This document shows positions 1 through 8,318 of a DNA stretch of 47,394 bases, piece by piece (the first letter of the stretch is position 1; the number at the start of each line of letters is the position of its first letter). The notes under the pieces are model-generated. The model did not search any database. It saw only the letters and a list, made by a program, of their open reading frames with translations, and was not told the origin of the DNA. This DNA comes from Alkalibacterium sp. (GTDB lineage Bacteria; Bacillota; Bacilli; Lactobacillales; Carnobacteriaceae_A), in the NCBI GenBank assembly GCA_007692455.1, contig RECC01000043.1:1-47394 (forward strand), given 5' to 3'. The position numbers were made by a program, and so were the translations under genes.

Positions 1-54
1 CAGTTTTCAAAGATCTATCTCGTTCGTTTTGTCGTTGCCGTGTTTAGCAGCAAC
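1..54 (-). other. Probable rRNA operon 5' leader (truncated by window edge)
   Basis: Read on the minus strand, the stretch downstream of two strong promoters ends in AGATCTTTGAAAACTG. A sequence of the type CTTTGAAAACTG is common in pre-rRNA leader and spacer regions of Bacilli. The window stops here, which is also where short-read assemblies usually break. No rRNA body is visible, so the identity of the downstream gene is inferred. Confidence 0.55.
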
Positions 55-60
55 TTTTAT

Positions 61-89
61 ATCATACCATCGTCTCGATTCGACGTCAA
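61..89 (-). promoter_or_regulatory. Sigma-A promoter P2 (rRNA-type)
   Basis: On the minus strand, TTGACG (89-84) is followed after exactly 17 bases by TATGAT (66-61). An A/T-rich block that could act as an UP element lies just upstream (about 92-120). Initiation is expected near position 54, directed off the left edge. Confidence 0.75.
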
Positions 90-162
90 CACTTTTTTTA
101 AAATAAATTGATTTAATTTATTTATGTGTAAGCGTTACCTTTGCTCGTATGACAGCTATTTT

Positions 163-191
163 ATTATAGCTCATTACTCATTAAGTGTCAA
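163..191 (-). promoter_or_regulatory. Sigma-A promoter P1, perfect consensus
   Basis: On the minus strand, TTGACA (191-186) and TATAAT (168-163) are separated by 17 bases, a perfect consensus promoter. It lies about 100 bases upstream of P2 in the same direction. Tandem promoters of this strength are characteristic of rRNA operons. Confidence 0.8.
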
Positions 192-297
192 GAAATAATT
201 GCTATAATTTTTGTTGGCTGGAAACAGTTATGTTTTGCAGCAACGAGATTAATAATAACAGGGTTTGAAGAAATAGTCAATATATAATCGTCACTTT

Positions 298-822
298 CTA
301 AAAAAATATTTGATAGAGATTATAATCCTGCAGACCTTCACCATTGTCATAGTTATAAATTGTTTTAACGAAATGAAAACCGTTAGCTTCGTAAAAATTG
401 TTCAAGTATGGCTTGCTTGCTATACAATCAAGTCTTATGCCCTTTTTACCATTACTCTTGCACAGTCTTTTGGCTGCATCTATGAGTAACTTCCCTCTGT
501 CTTTTCCATGTTGATTTTTCTCAACCGCAATTCTATGTAGATAATAGAATTCTCTGGAATCATTTTCACCCCACAGATCACTGTCCCAGTCAGTCTGCTT
601 ATCCCACAGTGCCAGAGTACCTACCAGTTCTGAATTTAAATAAACTAGATGGACTTCATTTCGTTCAATAGCAGATGAAACACCATGCACATCTTCCCCT
701 TTTAATAACCCTGCCCATTGTGTGGAGCCTTTTTCTTTAATCCACAGAGCTGTGTCGTAAAGCAATGAGTTAATTAAGTCCAAGTCATCCGTTTCAGCTG
801 TTATAATTTTTATCTCATTCAT
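298..822 (-). CDS. GNAT family N-acetyltransferase
   Basis: This 174-residue protein has the layout of a GNAT acetyltransferase, which transfers acetyl from acetyl-CoA to an unknown amine. The central strand YYLHRIAVEKNQHGKDRGK (about residues 92-110) corresponds to motif A, the pyrophosphate-binding loop, although the usual Q/R-x-x-G-x-G/A is degenerate. The C-terminal NNFYEANGFHFVKT (about 141-154) is the motif B region that ends most GNATs. A GAGGGG ribosome site lies 10 bases before the ATG. It stands alone between the rRNA-type promoters and the pgi terminator and appears to have its own promoter. The substrate cannot be told from sequence. Confidence 0.8.
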   Translation of the reverse strand: MNEIKIITAETDDLDLINSLLYDTALWIKEKGSTQWAGLLKGEDVHGVSSAIERNEVHLVYLNSELVGTLALWDKQTDWDSDLWGENDSREFYYLHRIAVEKNQHGKDRGKLLIDAAKRLCKSNGKKGIRLDCIASKPYLNNFYEANGFHFVKTIYNYDNGEGLQDYNLYQIFF

Positions 823-842
823 AATACTGCATCCCCTCTTAT

Positions 843-871
843 AATGTAATATTCTATATTAAGTGAATCAA
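843..871 (-). promoter_or_regulatory. Candidate promoter of the GNAT gene
   Basis: On the minus strand, TTGATT (871-866), a 17-base spacer and TACATT (848-843) lie just before the GNAT ribosome site. The match is moderate (four of six bases in each box). Confidence 0.4.
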
Positions 872-882
872 TAAATAAAGAA

Positions 883-911
883 AAAGAAAAGACCGTAATG
901 GTCTTTTCTTT
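883..911 (-). terminator. Rho-independent terminator after pgi
   Basis: A perfect 12-bp stem (AAAGAAAAGACC / GGTCTTTTCTTT) with a 5-base loop lies 23 bases beyond the pgi stop. On the minus strand it is followed by a T-rich run. Confidence 0.8.
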
Positions 912-934
912 AATCAACTCTATTTTACTCATTA

Positions 935-2284
935 TTATAAGCGGTTATTAAGCTCCTCAGCTAAATCTTCAAAGCCAGGCTTACCGAGTAAAGCAAACAT
1001 ATTTTTCTTGTATGCTTCGACACCAGGCTGATCAAACGGATTGACACTGTTCAGGTAACCAGAGATTGCTACACTGATTTCGAAGAAATAGAACAGATAG
1101 CCTAACGTATAAGCGGAAGTATCAGGGATAGTAATGACAAAGTTTGGTACCTCACCATCCGTGTGGGCAAGTAAAGTCCCCTGGAACGCTTTAGTATTAA
1201 CAAAATCTATATCTTTACCTTCCAGATAACCCAAGCCGTCCAAATCTTCTGCTTCTTCAGGAATGGACATTGCTTTGCCAGGTTTTTCAATTTTAATGAC
1301 TGTTTCAAAAAGATTTCGACGACCTTCTTGAATATACTGGCCTAATGAATGCAAATCGGTAGAGAAGTTTGCACTGGAAGGATAAATCCCTTTCTGGTCT
1401 TTGCCTTCAGATTCACCAAATAACTGCTTCCACCATTCAGAGAGATACTGTAATTTCGGTTCATAATTAATCAGCAACTCTGTTACTTTCCCTTTACGGT
1501 AAAGAATGTTTCGGAGCGCGGCATACTGATAAGCCAGATTTTTTTCCATATCATTTATGGAAAGATCCTGACTTGCCTGTGCTGCTCCATCCATCAAGGC
1601 ATTAATGTCTCCGCCACCAACAGCAATAGGTAAGAGTCCTACAGCAGTTAATACAGAGAAGCGGCCCCCCACGTCATCTGGAATGACGAAGGTTTCATAG
1701 CCTTCTGCATCAGCTAATGATTTAAGTGCTCCCTTTTCTTTATCAGTTGTTGCATAAATTCTACCTTTAGCCTCTTCCGCACCGTATTTATCAATAAGCA
1801 GTTTTTTAAATACTCTAAACGCCAAAGCAGGCTCTGTAGTTGTACCTGATTTCGATATCACATTAACAGAAAAGTCTTTTTCACCAATCACTTCAATAAG
1901 ATCACTAATATAAGTGGAACTGATGTTGTTCCCTGCAAAGAAAACTTGCGGAACTTGGCGTTCATCTTTAGAGAGTTCATTGTGGAAAGAATGGTTTAGA
2001 AAATCTAGTGCAGCTTTTGCACCGAGATAAGAGCCGCCAATTCCGATAACAACGAGAACGTCAGAATCTGATTTTATTTTTTCTGCAGCTTTTTCAATAC
2101 GTCCAAATTCTTCTTTATCATAATCAGTAGGAAGGTCTACCCAACCTAGAAAGTCATTACCAGGTCCAGTCTTTTCATGCAGGAGAGTGTGTGCAGATGT
2201 AACCTGCGGCTCCATATTGACTAATTCATCTTTATTGATGAATTTTCCTGTTACCATCGAGTGATCAAATTTTACTGTTGACAT
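935..2284 (-). CDS. pgi: Glucose-6-phosphate isomerase
   Basis: This cytoplasmic enzyme interconverts glucose 6-phosphate and fructose 6-phosphate in glycolysis. At 449 residues it matches the length of Gram-positive Pgi. GIGGSYLG (81-88) and SKSGTTTE (144-151) form the sugar-phosphate-binding SIS core. [14 protein letters not shown] and, near the C-terminus, [12 protein letters not shown] correspond to the two PGI signatures, and ESEGK and LHSLGQ carry the expected catalytic Glu and His. A GGAGG site lies about 9 bases before the ATG. It is the last gene of a minus-strand group behind the S1-domain and Nudix-like genes and ends at a strong terminator. Confidence 0.97.
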   Translation of the reverse strand: MSTVKFDHSMVTGKFINKDELVNMEPQVTSAHTLLHEKTGPGNDFLGWVDLPTDYDKEEFGRIEKAAEKIKSDSDVLVVIGIGGSYLGAKAALDFLNHSFHNELSKDERQVPQVFFAGNNISSTYISDLIEVIGEKDFSVNVISKSGTTTEPALAFRVFKKLLIDKYGAEEAKGRIYATTDKEKGALKSLADAEGYETFVIPDDVGGRFSVLTAVGLLPIAVGGGDINALMDGAAQASQDLSINDMEKNLAYQYAALRNILYRKGKVTELLINYEPKLQYLSEWWKQLFGESEGKDQKGIYPSSANFSTDLHSLGQYIQEGRRNLFETVIKIEKPGKAMSIPEEAEDLDGLGYLEGKDIDFVNTKAFQGTLLAHTDGEVPNFVITIPDTSAYTLGYLFYFFEISVAISGYLNSVNPFDQPGVEAYKKNMFALLGKPGFEDLAEELNNRL

Positions 2285-2316
2285 AAGTGCTATTCCTCCA
2301 TTTAACTATTATTTTA

Positions 2317-2706
2317 TTATATGAGTAAAAATTGCGGAACACCTGAAATTTTCCATTGCTCCAGAGTAGAAATGATATTCTCAGAATGAACCCATGATAA
2401 ATCCGTTTCATCTAATAGTAAGGCATCCGGATTAGTTGATTCTTTATCTTCATAAAGAAACACAAAGAGCGGAATGCTGTTATCATTGACAACTGCATTA
2501 GTCAGTTCGTTCAATTCCAGATTCTCTATCTTTAACGATGCTACTTCTTTGAGACGGTCGATTACACTGGCCAAACCGGTACGTTCAGGCTTTATTTGTG
2601 TAGCCAGAAAAGCGTAGCCGTCATTTTCCTCACTGACCAGGAACACATAACGTCCATCATTGTCTTTAACCATAATCGTGCATGCAACATAATGGTTTTC
2701 TCTCAT
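2317..2706 (-). CDS. Nudix-like protein lacking a Nudix box
   Basis: A small cytoplasmic protein of about 129 residues lies between the S1 gene and pgi. The order of strands (VACTIMVKDNDGRYVFLV, then a helix, then IPLFVFLYEDKE) and the acidic end DETDLSWV resemble a Nudix fold. In the place of the Nudix box (GLASVIDRLKEVASL) the REUxEE catalytic glutamates are missing, so hydrolase activity is doubtful. The start is uncertain: AGAAGG directly abuts a GTG at 2721, which is too close, while a TTG at 2709 and an ATG at 2706 lie 12 and 15 bases away. I use the ATG. The function is unknown. Confidence 0.6.
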   Translation of the reverse strand: MRENHYVACTIMVKDNDGRYVFLVSEENDGYAFLATQIKPERTGLASVIDRLKEVASLKIENLELNELTNAVVNDNSIPLFVFLYEDKESTNPDALLLDETDLSWVHSENIISTLEQWKISGVPQFLLI

Positions 2707-2748
2707 CAAATCAATTAACACCCTTCTAAGTATAAAATTAATAAAAGA

Positions 2749-3132
2749 TCAGCTGCTGTGTTTTTGAGCATCAATTTCTTTCAGTGCATTTTCAACCCAA
2801 TTCGGTAATTTTTCCTCAATAGACTTAAACCCTTTGCCAGTTTTCCTTCCATATCTGGAGATATTCCTTCTGTTAGAAAATGGATGAAACTTAGGCTTTT
2901 GGAGCGCGCGCAGTGACAAGCTGATTTTCTTGGAATGTTCATCGATATCCATAATAAGAACATCAATCGTGTCACCTTTTTTAACAATGTCAGAAATTTC
3001 TTTGATGTAACCGTGTTTCAACTCCGATATATGAATCAATCCTTGTGTATCTTCGTCTATTGCAACGAACACACCATATGGCTGAATCCCTATAACTTCT
3101 CCTCTTACTTTTTGGCCTATTTTGTACACCAT
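2749..3132 (-). CDS. yugI: S1-domain RNA-binding protein (YugI/GSP13/CvfD type)
   Basis: This 127-residue protein begins with one S1 RNA-binding domain (about residues 1-75: YKIGQKVRGEVIGIQPYGVF, then GLIHISELKHGYIKEI and KVISLS-type final strands) followed by a short basic tail. Relatives are B. subtilis general stress protein 13 (YugI) and streptococcal CvfD, which act on ribosomes or mRNA in post-transcriptional control. A GAGGGGG site 5-6 bases before the ATG at 3132 makes this start better than the ATG seven codons upstream. In Bacillus the yugI and patB genes are also close neighbours, and patB is divergent here. It heads the group leading to pgi. Confidence 0.88.
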   Translation of the reverse strand: MVYKIGQKVRGEVIGIQPYGVFVAIDEDTQGLIHISELKHGYIKEISDIVKKGDTIDVLIMDIDEHSKKISLSLRALQKPKFHPFSNRRNISRYGRKTGKGFKSIEEKLPNWVENALKEIDAQKHSS

Positions 3133-3178
3133 GAATTCCCCCTCTGTCATCATGGTTTGTCTAAAATCATCATAAAAT

Positions 3179-3187
3179 AGTATAGCA
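3179..3187 (-). promoter_or_regulatory. Extended -10 promoter upstream of the S1-domain gene
   Basis: TGC followed by TATACT on the minus strand gives an extended -10 element about 50 bases before the chosen start codon. No convincing -35 box is present. Confidence 0.45.
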
Positions 3188-3294
3188 CGAATGAAGTCAT
3201 TTTGGAAATTGGGTTTCAGGTAAAGTCTGCTTGATTTTTATGGCCATGTAGCTAATACTTGAATTAAACAGTATTACAATTAAGGAGCGATATG

Positions 3295-4488
3295 ATGGAT
3301 TTTAACAAATTAATTAACCGTAAAGATACAGGCAGCATAAAATGGGATAAAGCAGAACGTCTTTTTGGTAGTAAGGATGTCCTTCCAATGTGGGTAGCCG
3401 ATATGGATTTCGATAATCCTGATCCGGTTAAAGATGCCTTGACTAACATGATACGCAATGAAGTACTGGGGTATACTTTTCCGAAGGATTCTCTTTACCA
3501 GTCTATTGTTAACTGGCAGGCAGAACATCACGGAATGGACCTGAAGCCTGATCATATTAGTTTTTCTCCCGGTGTCTTATCTTCTATTGCCGTGGTTGTG
3601 CAGGCCTTTACACAAGAAGGTGATGGTGTACTGATTCATGACCCGGTTTATACTCCCTTTTCATCTATGGTTAAAAAGAATAACCGGAAAGTCTTCCGTT
3701 CTAATTTAAAGATCAGTAATAATAAATATGTCATGGATTTTGAAGACATTGATGAGCAAATGTCTCAGCATGAAGTTAAACTGTTCATATTAAGTAACCC
3801 TCATAATCCCGGGGGAAGAGTCTGGTCTCGAGAAGAACTGGATAAACTGGTTACTTTGTGTATCAAAAACAATGTATTGCTGATTAGCGATGAGATTCAC
3901 AGTGACCTTGTTTATTCTCCAAATGAAATGGTCTCTCCGGTAACATTAAAGGAGGAGTACAAAAAATGGGTCATCACGCTTCATTCAGCCACGAAAACCT
4001 TTAATTTAGCTGGTGTTAAAGCATCTTTCATCATTGTCCTCGACAGAAAATTAAAAGCAAAAATCAAAGCTATTCAACAGCAGACAGAGCTGGATATTAT
4101 TAACAGCTTCGGCATGTGTGCCACTGAAGCCGCTTTTAGCCAATCAGCTGACTGGCACGGAGAGCTGATTCAGTACCTAGACAAAAACAGAAAACAAATA
4201 ATAGACTTTTTTGATAAGGAATTACCTGATGTAGAGTATATGGTACCTGAGTCAACTTACCTGTTCTGGTTTGATGCCTCTACTTTAAACCTGGAAAGCA
4301 GTAAAATTAGAAAAGCCTTTGCTGAAACAGGAAAAATCGGATTGAATGACGGACTCAGCTATGGGTCAAACGCTCCTGAATTCATGCGGCTGAACTTCGC
4401 TGTACCGAAAGTCGTTCTTTCAGAAGGATTAACTCGAATAAAAAATGTGTTTGACGCATACAATATCAAACACACAGAATCAGACTAG
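3295..4488 (+). CDS. patB: PatB/MalY family cystathionine beta-lyase
   Basis: This PLP enzyme of aminotransferase fold type I (about 397 residues) cleaves cystathionine or cysteine C-S bonds, giving homocysteine or sulfide, pyruvate and ammonia. The N-terminus SIKWDKAERLFGSKDVLPMW followed by VADMDF is typical of the PatB/MalY family. SNPHNPGG (about 168), SDEIHSDL (about 199) and HSATKTFNLAG, in which Lys-234 would bind PLP, are all present. AAGGAG lies 7 bases before the ATG at 3295 and only 4 before the one at 3292, so the downstream ATG is preferred. It is divergent from the S1-domain gene and convergent with the fructokinase, sharing a terminator with it. Confidence 0.93.
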   Translation: MDFNKLINRKDTGSIKWDKAERLFGSKDVLPMWVADMDFDNPDPVKDALTNMIRNEVLGYTFPKDSLYQSIVNWQAEHHGMDLKPDHISFSPGVLSSIAVVVQAFTQEGDGVLIHDPVYTPFSSMVKKNNRKVFRSNLKISNNKYVMDFEDIDEQMSQHEVKLFILSNPHNPGGRVWSREELDKLVTLCIKNNVLLISDEIHSDLVYSPNEMVSPVTLKEEYKKWVITLHSATKTFNLAGVKASFIIVLDRKLKAKIKAIQQQTELDIINSFGMCATEAAFSQSADWHGELIQYLDKNRKQIIDFFDKELPDVEYMVPESTYLFWFDASTLNLESSKIRKAFAETGKIGLNDGLSYGSNAPEFMRLNFAVPKVVLSEGLTRIKNVFDAYNIKHTESD

Positions 4489-4540
4489 ATTAAATAAGTA
4501 AAAACTTTTACTTCCCTAGATGCATCTGATTGCTGAAAAA

Positions 4541-4577
4541 AAGGCGATTACCCTTCTTCAAGGTAATCGCCTTTTTT
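4541..4577. terminator. Bidirectional terminator between patB and fructokinase
   Basis: A 12-bp stem AAGGCGATTACC / GGTAATCGCCTT is flanked by A and T runs, so it can stop transcription from both convergent genes. Confidence 0.88.
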
Positions 4578-4581
4578 GATT

Positions 4582-5436
4582 TTAACGTGCTCTATCCGCT
4601 AGTATGAGGCAGCCGGTAACTCCGGCATTGTCTTCAAGTGCAGGTGGCACAATGTACTCCTCTAAGTTAGGCGTTTGAACGTATTCATTAAGCAGTTCCG
4701 CAAATTTCTCACGAATCAATGGGAACAACTGAGTCTGTTTCATTACGCCTCCACCTAAAATAATCTTTTCAGGGCTTAGTATGAGTGTGTAAGACATTAG
4801 TGCTTGCGCTAAATAATAGGCTTCCATTTCCCAGACCTCTTTTTGATCTGATAAATCCTGTGCCTTTTTACCGTATCGTTTCTCAATTGCCGGACCTGCC
4901 GCAAGCCCCTCAAGGCAATCACGGTGATAAGGACAGTTTCCGGCGAAGTTATCGGCCTCGTGTCTGCGAACCAATAGATGTCCCATTTCCGGATGACCAA
5001 ACCCTTCAAGAGGCTTGCCATCAATAACAGCTCCACCACCGACTCCTGTACCGACAGTCAGATATAGACAGGACTCTTTGCCTACAGCCGCCCCTTTATT
5101 CAACTCTCCAAGTGCCGCTGCATTAACATCGGTTGTCCAGCCGACAGGCACTTGATATCTGGACTTTAATTTTCCGACAAAATCTGTATTCTGCCAACCC
5201 GGTTTTGGCGTTGAAGTCACATAGCCATACGTACTTGAATTGACATTGACATCTATTGGACCGAATGACCCCACACCTATGGCATCGAGATTGTACTGAT
5301 CAAAAAAATCAAATACGTGTTTAAATGTTTCTTCAGGATTTGTGGTGGGAAAAGAGGCACGCTCAACAATCGATAAATCCGGATTGCTGACCGCAACTAC
5401 AAATTTAGTTCCCCCTGCTTCTATAGCTCCTAACAT
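4582..5436 (-). CDS. scrK: ROK-family fructokinase
   Basis: This kinase phosphorylates fructose to fructose 6-phosphate using ATP. It has 284 residues, normal for the family. The phosphate-binding EAGGTKF (6-12), the second glycine loop TVGTGVGGG and the zinc-binding stretch HEADNFAGNCPYHRDCLEG (H-x-C-x2-H-x2-C) mark the fructokinase branch of the ROK family rather than glucokinase or a repressor, since there is no HTH. AGGAG lies 6 bases before the ATG. The gene follows the cyclophilin gene by 29 bases and probably shares its transcript. Its product feeds the same pool as Pgi. Mannose or other sugars cannot be excluded as substrates. Confidence 0.9.
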   Translation of the reverse strand: MLGAIEAGGTKFVVAVSNPDLSIVERASFPTTNPEETFKHVFDFFDQYNLDAIGVGSFGPIDVNVNSSTYGYVTSTPKPGWQNTDFVGKLKSRYQVPVGWTTDVNAAALGELNKGAAVGKESCLYLTVGTGVGGGAVIDGKPLEGFGHPEMGHLLVRRHEADNFAGNCPYHRDCLEGLAAGPAIEKRYGKKAQDLSDQKEVWEMEAYYLAQALMSYTLILSPEKIILGGGVMKQTQLFPLIREKFAELLNEYVQTPNLEEYIVPPALEDNAGVTGCLILADRAR

Positions 5437-5465
5437 GCAAACTCTCCTGTTCTCTAGTCAACTTT

Positions 5466-6056
5466 TTATTTTTCTATTAAAACTGATTCGATGACAACAT
5501 CTTTATTTGGTTTGTCCATAGCGTTTTTCTCAACGTTCTGAATCGCTTCTGCAACGTCATAACCTTCAAGCACGTGGCCAAAGACAGTGTGTTTCTGATC
5601 CAGCCAAGGTGTTCCACCCTGTTCTTTATACGCAGTGATGATTTCTTCAGGGAAACCGGCATCTTCCAGTTGTGAAGCCATCTGTTCCGGCAAATCACTC
5701 ATTGTTACAATAAAGAACTGACTTGAATTAGTGTTCGGACCGGCATTAGCCATAGATAGTGCACCTTTAAGGTTAAAGAGAGATGGGCTGAATTCATCTT
5801 CAAATGATCCACCGAACAGACTGTCGCCGCCCATACCGCTTCCAGTCGGATCGCCGCCTTGTATCATAAAGTTAGGGATTACTCGGTGAAAAATAACACC
5901 ATCATAATAACCTTTTTCAGCTAAGCCTACAAAGTTCTCGACCGTTTTGGGTGCTTCTTCAGGAAACAGCTGCAGGGTGATGTCACCCATATTCGTTTTA
6001 AGCGTTGCTTTAGGACCATTTGACTGTTCCAAGTTCAGTTGTGGAAATTCATTCAT
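5466..6056 (-). CDS. ppiB: Cyclophilin-type peptidyl-prolyl cis-trans isomerase
   Basis: This 196-residue cytoplasmic cyclophilin speeds proline cis-trans isomerisation during protein folding. There is no signal peptide. The core motifs [17 protein letters not shown] (with catalytic Arg), [18 protein letters not shown] and [12 protein letters not shown] cover the usual active site and the Trp/His of cyclophilins. An AGGAGG site lies 8 bases before the ATG. A stretch of about 20 residues ([20 protein letters not shown]) between the last motifs is an insertion found in some Lactobacillales forms and makes it longer than the about 145 residues of minimal bacterial enzymes. Confidence 0.95.
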   Translation of the reverse strand: MNEFPQLNLEQSNGPKATLKTNMGDITLQLFPEEAPKTVENFVGLAEKGYYDGVIFHRVIPNFMIQGGDPTGSGMGGDSLFGGSFEDEFSPSLFNLKGALSMANAGPNTNSSQFFIVTMSDLPEQMASQLEDAGFPEEIITAYKEQGGTPWLDQKHTVFGHVLEGYDVAEAIQNVEKNAMDKPNKDVVIESVLIEK

Positions 6057-6209
6057 TAGTAATTCCTCCTATGTTTTATCTTCATATAGTTTACCTTAGT
6101 TTGACTCCTTTTCCAATATTTTTCCTAATGTAACACATTTTAATCAAACTTGCCGGTTATTCATGTTATTATTAAAGAGATTTTAACCTAATAAAAAGGA
6201 AGTTGTATT

Positions 6210-6692
6210 ATGACACTATTTGATAATTATCAGCTTATGGCAGCATTTTCAGCCATCATTATTTCTCAAATTATTAAGATTCCTGTAGCATTTATTTTAA
6301 AGAGACCGTCTTCTATGGCTCTGGCGACATCAACCGGAGGCATGCCCAGTTCGCATTCTGCAGGAGTTTCCGCTCTTATCACCAGTTTACTTGTTGATTA
6401 CGGTGTCCAGTCTCCCCTCGTTGCAGTCGCATCGACTTTTGGGGTCATCGTTATATTCGATTCTATGGGTGTGAGACGGCAAAGCGGTGAACACGGCATA
6501 TTAATAAATGAACTCCTTGCTGATTTCGAAAATCTCCGAAAAACCTTTACACATTATTCGCATCAAGATATACAAAAGATGGAAGAAGAGGAACGTCAGT
6601 CAAGAGAATATTTAGGCCACAAGCCCATTGAAGTCTTTTTTGGTATTCTATCAGGGATAGCCATTGCTTTAATTATCGGTATATTTTATTAA
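6210..6692 (+). CDS. Divergent PAP2 family membrane protein (YuiD-like)
   Basis: A 160-residue membrane protein with about four hydrophobic segments. TGGMPSSHSAGVSAL (about 43-57) and FDSMGVRRQSGEHG (about 88-101) match the acid phosphatase/vanadium haloperoxidase (PAP2-divergent, DUF212/YuiD) family, in which the SH and R/H residues may form a phosphatase site. The substrate is unknown; a polyprenyl or lipid phosphate is possible by analogy with PAP2 enzymes. AAAGGAAG lies 6-7 bases before the ATG. It is the first of three close plus-strand genes (23 bases before the next). Confidence 0.85.
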   Translation: MTLFDNYQLMAAFSAIIISQIIKIPVAFILKRPSSMALATSTGGMPSSHSAGVSALITSLLVDYGVQSPLVAVASTFGVIVIFDSMGVRRQSGEHGILINELLADFENLRKTFTHYSHQDIQKMEEEERQSREYLGHKPIEVFFGILSGIAIALIIGIFY

Positions 6693-6715
6693 AAGAACCA
6701 TATGGAGGGTTAGTT

Positions 6716-7717
6716 TTGACAGTACCAGATGAACTATACGATATTACTATAATTGGGGGTGGTCCCGTAGGCATGTTCGCTGCTTTTTACGCAGGGATGC
6801 GAAATGCGAAGACTAAACTCATCGAATCTTTACCAGTGCTGGGTGGTCAAGTGTCCCTTCTCTACCCGGAAAAAACCATTTACGATGTAGGTGGCTATGC
6901 CGGTGTAACCGGAAAAGAACTTGTTCATCAGTTAACAGCGCAGATGCAGCATTTCGATCAGACTATTTGTCTGGATGAAGAAGTACTTGAAATTGAACAA
7001 CTCGATGACTACCTGTTCAAAATAATAACATCTCGGGGCGAACATTATTCAAAAACCATCATTATAACTACTGGTCAAGGCTCTTTTCAGCCAAGAAAAC
7101 TGGCCTTACCCGATACTGATAAATATGAGGAAGATAATCTTCATTATATTGTCAAGGAACTGGATCAGTATAAAAATAAAACGGTAGTAATCTGTGGTGG
7201 CGGTGATACTGCTGTAGACTGGGCTATGACTCTTGAATCTATAGCCGAGAAAGTTATATTAGTTCACCGCAGGGATCGTTTTAGAGCTCACCAAGGTACA
7301 GTAGAGCTGCTAAAAGAGTCGAGTGTGGATATCCAGACTCCTTACGTTCCCCATGAATTGATTGAGGACAAGGGCAAGCTGAAAGCAGTTAAATTTAAAG
7401 AACCGCGCAGTGACAAAGTTATTGAACTTGAACTCGATTACTTTATTGTAAATTACGGCTTCATTTCATCAATCGGACCTATAAAAAAATGGAATATTGA
7501 TATGGTTCAAACAGATATTGCAGTGAACTCCAAGATGGAAACATCTGTTAAAGGGATTTATTCTGCAGGCGACTGCAACACCTTTGACGGTAAGCTTAAG
7601 TTGATTGCTACTGGTTTTGGGGAGGCCCCCACCGCTGTAAATCACGCCATTCATTCCATTTATCCTGGAGAACATGCACAGCCTATACAAAGTACGAAAC
7701 TATCTTTTGAAGATTAA
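6716..7717 (+). CDS. yumC: Ferredoxin/flavodoxin-NADP+ reductase (YumC type)
   Basis: This FAD enzyme of 333 residues belongs to the thioredoxin-reductase-like ferredoxin-NADP reductases of Bacilli. It passes electrons between NADPH and ferredoxin or flavodoxin. The FAD loop GGGPVGMFAAFYAG (14-27), the NADPH loop GGGDTAVDWA (about 161-170) and the C-terminal GIYSAGDC FAD motif are clear. The CxxC of true thioredoxin reductase is absent, as expected for the family. Translation starts at TTG with GGAGGG 6 bases upstream; no nearby ATG fits. Confidence 0.94.
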   Translation: MTVPDELYDITIIGGGPVGMFAAFYAGMRNAKTKLIESLPVLGGQVSLLYPEKTIYDVGGYAGVTGKELVHQLTAQMQHFDQTICLDEEVLEIEQLDDYLFKIITSRGEHYSKTIIITTGQGSFQPRKLALPDTDKYEEDNLHYIVKELDQYKNKTVVICGGGDTAVDWAMTLESIAEKVILVHRRDRFRAHQGTVELLKESSVDIQTPYVPHELIEDKGKLKAVKFKEPRSDKVIELELDYFIVNYGFISSIGPIKKWNIDMVQTDIAVNSKMETSVKGIYSAGDCNTFDGKLKLIATGFGEAPTAVNHAIHSIYPGEHAQPIQSTKLSFED

Positions 7718-7743
7718 TAAGCAACTAAATAGGAGGAATCACT

Positions 7744-8253
7744 TTGGTACAAAAAGGATCAGATTTACACAATTTTGCACTGGAACGTCTGAAAGAAAGA
7801 GGTGTGTCTCTTGAAGAGATAGCAGAACTGGTTTTTGACCTTCAAAAACCCTATCTGTCTGAAATCACAATGGATTTATGCCTGGAAAACGTCAAAGCGG
7901 TTCTCCGTAAAAGAGAAGTACAAAACACCATTCTGACCGGTGTCGAACTCGATGTGCTTTGCGAAAAAGGACTCTTGTCCAGCCCTCTGCAGGAAATTAT
8001 TAAAGAGGATGAAGGCTTGTATGGAATCGACGAAATTCTCGCTTTATCCATAGTTAACGTCTACGGCTCTATCGGTTTTACTAATTACGGTTATCTGGAC
8101 AAGACTAAACCTAAAGTCATTGCACGACTGGATGACCATAAAAATACGCAGGAAACCCACACGTTTCTTGATGATATTGTCGGAGCCATTGCAGCAGCTG
8201 CCGCAAGCCGACTCGCTCATGACAATCCTGAAATATCAGATGTAATGAAATAG
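7744..8253 (+). CDS. yutG: Phosphatidylglycerophosphatase A-like protein (YutG)
   Basis: This 169-residue protein resembles the YutG/YpjQ branch of the PgpA family. These enzymes would dephosphorylate phosphatidylglycerol phosphate to phosphatidylglycerol. The conserved features are VSLEEIAELV near the N-terminus and LDDIVGAIAAAAASRLAHD at the C-terminus. It starts at TTG, 7 bases after AGGAGG. It is 26 bases behind yumC and ends at a very strong terminator. The cardiolipin synthase at 12756, which uses phosphatidylglycerol, lies a few genes away. The Firmicute branch is less well characterised than E. coli PgpA. Confidence 0.82.
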   Translation: MVQKGSDLHNFALERLKERGVSLEEIAELVFDLQKPYLSEITMDLCLENVKAVLRKREVQNTILTGVELDVLCEKGLLSSPLQEIIKEDEGLYGIDEILALSIVNVYGSIGFTNYGYLDKTKPKVIARLDDHKNTQETHTFLDDIVGAIAAAAASRLAHDNPEISDVMK

Positions 8254-8267
8254 TCCCATATAATATT

Positions 8268-8316
8268 AAAACGCGTACGTAATAGAGATTCTACTTCTCT
8301 ATTACGTACGCGTTTT
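8268..8316. terminator. Bidirectional terminator with 21-bp perfect stem
   Basis: AAAACGCGTACGTAATAGAGA (8268-8288) is exactly complementary to 8296-8316, with a 7-base loop. Flanking A and T tracts let it work for both the yutG side and the convergent TIGR01906 gene, whose stop codon lies only 2 bases beyond the stem. Confidence 0.9.
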
Positions 8317-8318
8317 AT

